This document shows positions 58,159 through 64,000 of a stretch of 64,000 nt of DNA, piece by piece. Position 1 is the first letter of the stretch; each line of letters starts with the position of its first letter. The notes below the pieces were generated by a model. The model was not told the origin of the DNA and did no database searches. It saw only the letters and a program-made list of their open reading frames with translations. The stretch covers positions 1-64,000 of the forward strand of contig NZ_RARC01000007.1 of assembly GCF_003719305.1 (NCBI RefSeq), in the 5' to 3' direction. This stretch comes from Mycolicibacterium stellerae. GTDB lineage: Bacteria > Actinomycetota > Actinomycetes > Mycobacteriales > Mycobacteriaceae. Made by a program: the position numbers and the translations under genes.

Positions 58159-58210
58159 TGATTTCGGCGCGCTGGCACACCCTCAGCGTCGATTAGCGCG
58201 CCGAAATCAC
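58158..58210. terminator. family C palindrome copy 2, bidirectional terminator
   Basis: GTGATTTCGGCGCGCT (58158-58173) and its exact reverse complement (58195-58210) form a 16-bp stem between the convergent Rv1204c-like and ABC-F genes. Centre sequence CAGCGTCGAT resembles that of copy 1 at 53531-53583. The placement at two converging stops supports a terminator role. Confidence 0.75.
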
Positions 58211-59799
58211 AACCGCAGAGTGCGCTCGACGCGAATATTGGCGAGAAAGCTGGTGTCGTGGCTGGCGACGACGAACGCACCGCGATAGGCATTCAGCGCG
58301 GACTCGAGCGCAGCGACGCTGGCGAGATCGAGATTGTTGGTCGGCTCGTCGAGCAACAACAGCTGAGGTGCGGACTCGGCGAACAGCACACACGCGAGGG
58401 TGGCACGCAGCCGCTCACCGCCGGACAGCGCCGCGACGGGAAGGTGAATCCTGTTGCCGCGGAACAGGAATTGCGCCAGCAGATGCATGCGTCGCGTCTC
58501 GCTCAGATTCGGCGCATATGCGATGAGGTTCTCCAGCACGCTGCGGGTCTGGTCGAGCAGGTCGAGCCGCTGCGACAGGTAGGCCGTCCGCCCGTCGGTC
58601 CGCCCGACGGTGCCCGCGTCGGGCTGGAGGTCTCCGGACACGACGCGCAGCAGCGTCGTCTTGCCTGCGCCGTTCGGCCCCGTGAGCGCGATGCGCTCGG
58701 GCCCGCGAATGGAGACGTCGAACCCGTCACCGAACAACGGACGGCCCCCTCGGGTCATCCGTAATCCGGTGCCCGTGAACATGTTGCGGCCGGCGGGGAC
58801 TGCAGTGTCGGGCAGGTCGAGCACGATCGACGGGTCGTCGCGCAGCGCGCGTTCGGCGTCGTCGAGCCGGGTTCTGGCGTCGTCGACCCGCGCCGCGCTG
58901 ACGCCCTCGATGCGCCCGGCGGACTCCTGTGCCCTGCGCTTCATCGCGCCCGCGATGATCTTCGGTAATCCGGCGTCTTTCACGTTGCGCGTCGCGGTGC
59001 TCGACCGCCGCGCTGCGCGTTCGCGGGCCTGCTGCATCTGCCGCTTCTCGCGTTTCACCTGTTGTTCGGCGTTGCGGACGTTGCTCTCGGCGACTCGTCG
59101 CGCCTCGCGCACCTTTTCCTGATAGTCGGTGAAATTGCCGCCGTAGAAGGTGATTTCACCTCCGCGTAGTTCGGCGATGCGGTTCATTCGGTCGAGCAGC
59201 ATCCGGTCGTGGCTGACCAGCAGCAGGCACCCTTTGTAGTCGTCCAGCGCGCTGTAGAGCCTTGCGCGGGCGTCGGCGTCGAGGTTGTTGGTCGGTTCGT
59301 CGAGCAGCAGCACGTCGGGTCGCTTCAATAGTTCGGCGGCCAGGCCGAGCGAGACCACCTCACCGCCACTCAGCGACCCCAGTCGTCGATCGAGCGCGAT
59401 GTGTCCGAGGCCGAGCCGGTCGAGCTGGGCGCGAGTGCGTTCTTCGACGTCCCAGTCGTCGCCGATGGCGGCGAACACCTCGTCACGGGCATCGCCGCCC
59501 GCCAGCGCCGTCAGCGCCTCGAGTGCGGGTGCGACGCCGAGCACCTCGGCCACCGAGCGGCCGGCTTCCAGCGGCAGTGTCTGCGGCAGATATCCCAGCG
59601 ACCCCTCGACGGTCACCGAACCCGCCGACGGCCGGTACTCCCCGGCGATCAGCTTCAGCAGCGTGCTCTTGCCTGCCCCGTTAGGCGCCACCAGACCAGT
59701 AGGCCCGTCGTCCACGGTGAAGGACAATGCGTCGAACAGTGGCGTCTCGCCAGGCCACGAGAAGGACAGGTTTGAACAGGTAATGGAACTTTCAGACAT
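58207..59799 (-). CDS. ABC-F family ATPase
   Basis: 530-residue soluble protein with two ABC domains and no TM segments: the ABC-F type that acts on ribosomes (translation factor or antibiotic-resistance protector). Walker A1 APNGAGKST (~38-46), signature LSGGE, Walker B LLLDEPTNNLD. The charged interdomain linker (~225-310, VRNAEQQVKREKRQMQQARERAARR) is the P-site tRNA interaction motif region. Walker A2 GPNGAGKTT, LSGGE and LLLDEPTNNLD follow. Leader contains a 19-bp palindrome. Subtype and drug spectrum cannot be read. Confidence 0.9.
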   Translation of the reverse strand: MSESSITCSNLSFSWPGETPLFDALSFTVDDGPTGLVAPNGAGKSTLLKLIAGEYRPSAGSVTVEGSLGYLPQTLPLEAGRSVAEVLGVAPALEALTALAGGDARDEVFAAIGDDWDVEERTRAQLDRLGLGHIALDRRLGSLSGGEVVSLGLAAELLKRPDVLLLDEPTNNLDADARARLYSALDDYKGCLLLVSHDRMLLDRMNRIAELRGGEITFYGGNFTDYQEKVREARRVAESNVRNAEQQVKREKRQMQQARERAARRSSTATRNVKDAGLPKIIAGAMKRRAQESAGRIEGVSAARVDDARTRLDDAERALRDDPSIVLDLPDTAVPAGRNMFTGTGLRMTRGGRPLFGDGFDVSIRGPERIALTGPNGAGKTTLLRVVSGDLQPDAGTVGRTDGRTAYLSQRLDLLDQTRSVLENLIAYAPNLSETRRMHLLAQFLFRGNRIHLPVAALSGGERLRATLACVLFAESAPQLLLLDEPTNNLDLASVAALESALNAYRGAFVVASHDTSFLANIRVERTLRL

Positions 59800-59843
59800 G
59801 TGGGAGCTCTTCGTGACCGCACGGGGAAGGACGACAGCATCGA

Positions 59844-59862
59844 CCCGGAAGTCACTTCCGGG
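59844..59862 (-). promoter_or_regulatory. 19-bp palindrome in ABC-F leader
   Basis: CCCGGAAGTCACTTCCGGG is a perfect inverted repeat (9-bp arms) 45 bases before the ABC-F ATG 59799. Upstream, TAGCCT and six bases precede ATG-TGA, a start-stop codon pair, on the same strand. Could be an operator, or an RNA hairpin that links ribosome stalling to ABC-F expression. Confidence 0.5.
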
Positions 59863-59881
59863 GGCGTCAGCTCACATGCTC

Positions 59882-60964
59882 TCAGGCTAGCCGCGGCGTC
59901 AAGGGAGTTAAGTATCGGCGCAGCATCTCGGTTGCCGCGGTGATCTGCCCCACCTCGACGCGCTCGTCGACGCGATGCGCGAGGTTGGGGTCGCCGGGCC
60001 CGAAGTTGACGGCGGGCACCCCCAGAGCCGCGAACCGCGCCACGTCCGTCCAGCCGTATTTCGCGCGCACCTGCCCACCGGCGGCCTCGACCAGCGCCGC
60101 GGCGGCGGGTTTGGTCAGCCCGGGCAGTGCACCGGATGCCGCGTCGGTCTGCTCGATCTGCACATCGAGGCCGTCGAGCACGTCACGCACGTGTTGACCG
60201 GCCTGCTCGATGCTGCGGTCAGGGGCGAAGCGGAAGTTGATGGTGACCGACGCCGCGTCGGGAATGACGTTGCCCGCGACGCCGCCGTCGATGCGCACCG
60301 CCGACAGCCCTTCGCGATAGACACACCCGTCGATGTCGACGCTGCGCGCCTGGTACTTCGACAGTCGGTCCAGCACCGCGCCGAGCTTGTGAATGGCGTT
60401 GTCGCCCAACCACGATCGCGCCGAATGCGCCCGGGTGCCGCCGGCGGTGACGACGACGCGCAGCGTGCCCTGACAGCCCGCCTCGATGTATCCGCCGGAC
60501 GGCTCACCGAGGATTGCGACATCAGCGTGCAGCCAGTCGGGCAACTCGCGCTCGATTCGGCCCAAACTGTTTGCAGAGGCCTCGATTTCCTCGCAGTCGT
60601 ACATGACCAGCGTGATGTCGTGTGCCGGATCGTCGACCGTGGCGGCCAGGTGCAGGAACACCGCATCGCCGGACTTCATATCCGAGGTGCCGCAGCCGTG
60701 CAGCTCGCCGTCGACGCGGCGGCTGGGCACATTGTCGGCGATGGGCACGGTGTCCAGATGTCCGGCCAGGATGACCCGCGACGGCAGGCCACGGTTGGTG
60801 CGCGCCAGCACGGTGTTGCCGGTGCGGACGATCTCGAACCCGGTGGTCTGCTCGCGAAGCGCGGCCTCGACCTCGTCGGCGATGCGCGCCTCGTCCCGCG
60901 ACTCGCTGGGAATGTCCACCAGCGCCGCGGTCAGCTCGATCGGATCACCACGTAGGTCCAGCAC
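59882..60964 (-). CDS. dapE: succinyl-diaminopimelate desuccinylase DapE
   Basis: M20 metallopeptidase that frees LL-diaminopimelate from its N-succinyl form in lysine/cell-wall synthesis. 360 residues (354 in Rv1202). Zinc-site motifs GHLDTVP (~68-74), [10 protein letters not shown] (~91-100), the catalytic/ligand acids in DCEEIE and the late ligand region [20 protein letters not shown] 60964. Divergent from dapD, which catalyses the preceding succinylation, with a family A palindrome between them. Confidence 0.95.
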   Translation of the reverse strand: MLDLRGDPIELTAALVDIPSESRDEARIADEVEAALREQTTGFEIVRTGNTVLARTNRGLPSRVILAGHLDTVPIADNVPSRRVDGELHGCGTSDMKSGDAVFLHLAATVDDPAHDITLVMYDCEEIEASANSLGRIERELPDWLHADVAILGEPSGGYIEAGCQGTLRVVVTAGGTRAHSARSWLGDNAIHKLGAVLDRLSKYQARSVDIDGCVYREGLSAVRIDGGVAGNVIPDAASVTINFRFAPDRSIEQAGQHVRDVLDGLDVQIEQTDAASGALPGLTKPAAAALVEAAGGQVRAKYGWTDVARFAALGVPAVNFGPGDPNLAHRVDERVEVGQITAATEMLRRYLTPLTPRLA

Positions 60965-61002
60965 AACTCACCAGGTTAGCGGGTCGCCTTCTCCTGGCGA
61001 GT

Positions 61003-61071
61003 CCTGGCGAGCAGACGCAAAAGTCCGCAATTGACGGCGTGTCGGGGCACTTTTGCGTCTGCTCGCGCAGG
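61003..61071. repeat. dispersed intergenic palindrome, family A copy 2
   Basis: GCGAGCAGACGCAAAAGT (61007-61024) pairs exactly with 61049-61066 around a 24-base centre. The arms are the same as in copy 1 at 32277-32348; the centres differ. It sits between the divergent dapE and dapD starts, so here it cannot simply be a terminator for either gene. Confidence 0.75.
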
Positions 61072-61097
61072 AAAGGCATCCAGTACCGTGTACCAGC

Positions 61098-62042
61098 GTG
61101 ACTGCAGCTTCAGGCGTCGGCGTGGCGACCATCTCCGCCGACGGGACCGTCCTCGACACCTGGTTCCCGGCCCCCGAGCTGGCAGGCGACGGCCCGTCGG
61201 GCACGGTGCGGCTGTCGGTGGCCGAGGTTCCGCCCGAGCTGGCGGAGCTGGCGGGTCGCGACGATGACCGTGACGTCGACGTCGTCGTGGTGCGCACGGT
61301 GATCGCGTCGCTGGACGACAAGCCGGCCGACACCTACGACGCCTACCTGCGCCTGCACCTGCTGTCCCATCGGCTGATCCAGCCGCACGGCGCGAACGTC
61401 GACGGGATTTTCGGCGTCCTGGCGAACGTCGTGTGGACCAACTTCGGGCCGTGCGCGGTGGACGGATTCGAGCTCGTGCGGGCGCGGCTGCGGCGGCGCG
61501 GCGCGGTCACGGTGTACGGCATCGACAAGTTCCCGCGGATGGTCGACTACGTCGCGCCCACCGGTGTCCGCATCGCCGACGCGGACCGGGTGCGGTTGGG
61601 TGCGCACCTCGCCGCGGGCACGACCGTCATGCATGAGGGCTTCGTCAACTTCAACGCGGGCACGTTGGGCGCCTCGATGGTCGAGGGCCGGATCTCGGCG
61701 GGGGTGGTCGTCGACGACGGCTCCGACGTCGGTGGCGGCGCGTCGATCATGGGCACGCTGTCCGGCGGCGGCACCGAGGTGATCGCGGTGGGCAAGCGCT
61801 GCCTGCTCGGCGCCAACTCCGGTCTTGGCATCTCGCTGGGCGACGACTGCGTCGTCGAAGCTGGCCTGTATGTGACGGCAGGCACGAAGGTGCAGACCGC
61901 CGACGGTCAGACGGTCAAGGCCCGCGAGCTGTCGGGGGCGAACAATCTTCTGTTCCGCAGGAATTCGCTGAGCGGGGCCGTCGAGGTGGTCAAGCGCGAC
62001 GGCACGGGCATCACGCTCAACGATGCCTTGCACGCCAACTGA
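61098..62042 (+). CDS. dapD: tetrahydrodipicolinate N-succinyltransferase DapD
   Basis: Succinylates tetrahydrodipicolinate in the DAP pathway. 314 residues (317 in Rv1201c), trimeric left-handed beta-helix enzyme. The hexapeptide region ([27 protein letters not shown]...[14 protein letters not shown]) and the end [13 protein letters not shown] match M. tuberculosis DapD closely. I use GTG 61098: TACCGT lies eight bases upstream and the N-terminus [15 protein letters not shown] then aligns. The in-frame start at 61053 lies in the palindrome. Converges with sdaA (one base between stops). Confidence 0.95.
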   Translation: MTAASGVGVATISADGTVLDTWFPAPELAGDGPSGTVRLSVAEVPPELAELAGRDDDRDVDVVVVRTVIASLDDKPADTYDAYLRLHLLSHRLIQPHGANVDGIFGVLANVVWTNFGPCAVDGFELVRARLRRRGAVTVYGIDKFPRMVDYVAPTGVRIADADRVRLGAHLAAGTTVMHEGFVNFNAGTLGASMVEGRISAGVVVDDGSDVGGGASIMGTLSGGGTEVIAVGKRCLLGANSGLGISLGDDCVVEAGLYVTAGTKVQTADGQTVKARELSGANNLLFRRNSLSGAVEVVKRDGTGITLNDALHAN

Positions 62043-62043
62043 T

Positions 62044-63426
62044 TCAGCATTCGACGACGTTGAGCGCCAGGCCGCCGCGCGCGGTCTCCTTGTATTTGTC
62101 CTTCATGTCGGCGCCGGTTTCGCGCATCGTCTTGACGGCCTTGTCCAGCGACACCTGATGCGTTCCGTCGCCGCTGAGCGCGATTCGGGCGGCGGTGATC
62201 GCCTTGACCGCGCCGACGGCGTTGCGTTCGATGCACGGGATCTGGACGAGGCCGCCGACCGGATCGCAGGTCAGCCCGAGGTTGTGTTCGATGCCGATCT
62301 CGGCGGCGTTCTCCACCTGCCGCGGCGACCCGCCGAGCAGTTCGGTGAGCGCGCCCGCCGCCATCGAGCAGGCCGAGCCGACTTCGCCCTGGCAGCCCAC
62401 TTCGGCGCCGCTGATGGACGCGTTCTCCTTGATGATGCTGCCGATGCCCGCCGCGACGAGAAGGAATCGCACGGTGGCGTCATCGTCGGCGCCGGCGACG
62501 AAGTCGTGGAAGTACTGCAGCACGGCCGGGATGATGCCCGCGGCGCCGTTGGTCGGCGCGGTGACCACCCGCCCGCCCGCGGCGTTCTCCTCGTTGACCG
62601 CGATGGCGTACAGGTTGACGCGGTCCATCGCGATCAACGGGTCGCTTGAATGATCTGCGCCGGAAAGCTTTTCGGCCAGTTGCGGAGCGCGACGACGCAC
62701 CTTGAGTCCCCCTGGCAGTACACCCGGCGTGTTGATGCCCGCCTGGATGCACTCCTGCATCACCGACCAGATCTTGAGCAGTTCGGTGCGAACGTGATCT
62801 TCTGTGTGCCAAGCCATTTCGTTTGCCATGACGATATCGCTGATACGCAGACCGGTCTCGGCCGCATGAGCCAGCAGCTCGTCACCAGTGCTGAACGGGT
62901 ACCGCACCGGCGTCGGGTCGGCGACCACGACGGGCTCGTCCTCGTCGGAGACCTGGGTATCGTCCAGGACGAAGCCCCCGCCGATGGAGTAAAAGGTGCG
63001 TTCCGCCAACACCGCATTGCTGTCATCGAATGCTCGAAACATCATGGCGTTGGCGTGAAATCGGGCCTGCTTGTTTCGGTGCAGGACGATGTCGTCGGCC
63101 AGGCTGAACGCGACGGGATGCTCGCCGAGCAAAGCCAGCTCTCCGGTGTCGGTGATGGCCGCTATCCGCTCGGGGGTGCGGTCGGGGTCGACCCTGTCGG
63201 GCCGCTCGCCCATCAAACCGAGCGCGACCGCCGGGATGCTCCCGTGGCCCTTGCCCGTCGCACCGAGGGAGCCGAACAGTTCGACGGTGACCCGCGTCGT
63301 CGAGTCGAGTTTCCCGTCGCGCGCCAAACCGCGGGCGAACCTGTCGGCGGCGATCATCGGGCCGACGGTGTGTGAACTCGACGGTCCGATACCGATCTTG
63401 AACAGATCGAAGACGCTGAGGGCCAT
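62044..63426 (-). CDS. sdaA: L-serine ammonia-lyase SdaA
   Basis: Single-chain iron-sulphur L-serine dehydratase giving pyruvate and ammonia. 460 residues (461 in Rv0069c). N-terminal [20 protein letters not shown], then the alpha domain with cluster cysteines in [15 protein letters not shown] and [16 protein letters not shown]. In M. tuberculosis sdaA lies elsewhere, so the conserved block ends at dapD. Two bases separate its ATG from the stop of the upstream GcvT-domain gene, implying an operon for one-carbon/serine catabolism. Confidence 0.95.
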   Translation of the reverse strand: MALSVFDLFKIGIGPSSSHTVGPMIAADRFARGLARDGKLDSTTRVTVELFGSLGATGKGHGSIPAVALGLMGERPDRVDPDRTPERIAAITDTGELALLGEHPVAFSLADDIVLHRNKQARFHANAMMFRAFDDSNAVLAERTFYSIGGGFVLDDTQVSDEDEPVVVADPTPVRYPFSTGDELLAHAAETGLRISDIVMANEMAWHTEDHVRTELLKIWSVMQECIQAGINTPGVLPGGLKVRRRAPQLAEKLSGADHSSDPLIAMDRVNLYAIAVNEENAAGGRVVTAPTNGAAGIIPAVLQYFHDFVAGADDDATVRFLLVAAGIGSIIKENASISGAEVGCQGEVGSACSMAAGALTELLGGSPRQVENAAEIGIEHNLGLTCDPVGGLVQIPCIERNAVGAVKAITAARIALSGDGTHQVSLDKAVKTMRETGADMKDKYKETARGGLALNVVEC

Positions 63427-63428
63427 GG

Positions 63429-64000
63429 TCAGGGTCGAATCTTGGTGCTAGTTGGATCATAGATCGGCTTAAGGGACACCGATATCGGATAGAGCTGACC
63501 ACCGACGTTGACCTGGTAGCTGCCCGCCTTCACCCAGGCGGCGTCGATGACGGAGTCGTCGGCCGCACGCACGTAGGCCAGACCTACGCAGCCGCCGACC
63601 GTCTCACCCCACGCAGCCGAGGTGACCTGACCGGCGACCGCCCCGTCTCGTAGTATCAGTTCACCGCCCCACAACATGGCGTCGGGTGCGTCGACACTGA
63701 AGCCGACGAGCTTGCGGCGCGGGCCATCGGCCTTGGCCTTCTCGACGGCCGCGCGGCCAAGGAACTCGATGTCGGCTTTCAGCTTGCAGGCGAACACCAG
63801 CCCGGCCTCGACGGGGTTTTCGCTGGGCGTCAGTTCGCGCCCGAATGCGCGGTAGCCCTTCTCCAGCCGCATCGATTCGATGGCGTAGTAGCCGCCGCGG
63901 CCGACTCCCAACCGTTGCCCCGCCTGCATCAGGTCCTCGTACACACCGACGGCGAACTCGGCGGGTACGTAGAGTTCCCAACCCAATTCGCCGACGTATG
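63429..64000 (-). CDS. GcvT-domain protein (5' end beyond window)
   Basis: C-terminal ~190 residues of an aminomethyltransferase (GcvT) fold. Seen: [15 protein letters not shown] at the window edge, [31 protein letters not shown], and the barrel domain [18 protein letters not shown]...GQVTSAAWG. The spacing and the [12 protein letters not shown] segment suit the C-terminus of dimethylglycine/sarcosine dehydrogenase-like fusion enzymes as well as stand-alone GcvT. It is upstream of sdaA by two bases. Sarcosine/glycine-derived serine deamination would make sense. The N-terminal part must be seen to decide. Confidence 0.8.
   Translation of the reverse strand, partial: YVGELGWELYVPAEFAVGVYEDLMQAGQRLGVGRGGYYAIESMRLEKGYRAFGRELTPSENPVEAGLVFACKLKADIEFLGRAAVEKAKADGPRRKLVGFSVDAPDAMLWGGELILRDGAVAGQVTSAAWGETVGGCVGLAYVRAADDSVIDAAWVKAGSYQVNVGGQLYPISVSLKPIYDPTSTKIRP

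Overview
The window is about 64 kb of high-GC actinobacterial chromosome. Gene content and order point to a mycobacterium outside the tuberculosis complex (Mycolicibacterium-like). The conserved genes follow the M. tuberculosis block from about Rv1250 down to Rv1201c: MFS pump, kgd, SDR, lpqZ, mdh, corA, sugC-sugB-sugA-lpqY, Rv1234 to Rv1229c homologues, tatB, htrA, rseA, sigE, the Rv1220c methyltransferase, the RaaS (Rv1219c) efflux operon, glgC, glgM, tagA, gpgS, folP2, fadD6, a LOG protein, dapE and dapD. These assignments rest on recalled homology, not on a search. Several M. tuberculosis features expected in the block (PE/PE_PGRS genes, RelBE and VapBC pairs) were not seen. The first ~22 bases carry Tn5/Nextera mosaic-end sequence, so the left edge is probably a contig end.

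Layout. 1-3.5 kb: two drug-type MFS transporters. 3.6-14.6 kb: central carbon metabolism (Kgd, malic enzyme, malate dehydrogenase), two tandem SDRs, the lipoprotein LpqZ and CorA. 14.6-19.7 kb: the LpqY-SugABC trehalose importer, with an apparent single-base frameshift in sugB. 19.8-28 kb: envelope and membrane proteins, a lytic transglycosylase behind a Crp-like site, and Mrp. 28-32 kb: the SigE envelope-stress cluster (sigE, rseA, htrA, tatB). 32.4-37 kb: RaaS with its ABC exporter and two ICMT-like membrane proteins. 37-47.8 kb: an accessory region with an ECF41-like sigma factor, a dead TnpB, a DUF4126 gene and its broken copies, a large LuxR regulator, a small cluster built around a second AcpM-like carrier protein, and a ClpX-zinc-finger/HTH protein behind twin operators. 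47.8-50.3 kb: GlgC and GlgM, which make ADP-glucose and maltose-1-phosphate. 50.3-62 kb: DNA repair, GpgS, FolP2, FadD6, a LOG protein, an ABC-F ATPase and lysine/DAP biosynthesis. 62-64 kb: serine deaminase and a GcvT-domain protein cut by the window edge.

How the parts connect. LpqY-SugABC retrieves trehalose, while GlgC and GlgM feed maltose-1-phosphate and alpha-glucan synthesis, so both branches of trehalose/glucan cycling are here. GpgS starts methylglucose lipopolysaccharide synthesis. Kgd, Mdh and malic enzyme sit at the 2-oxoglutarate/malate node. SigE, RseA, HtrA and TatB form an envelope-stress module.

Most notable signals: a RaaS-type palindrome repeated in front of the distant Bcr/CflA pump; two short coupled ORFs inserted at ATGA gene junctions (MIRU-like); three families of dispersed intergenic palindromes; an island with an AcpM paralogue, an FAD oxygenase, a TetR regulator and a hydrolase; about a dozen leaderless start signatures; and a probable CTG start for lpqZ.
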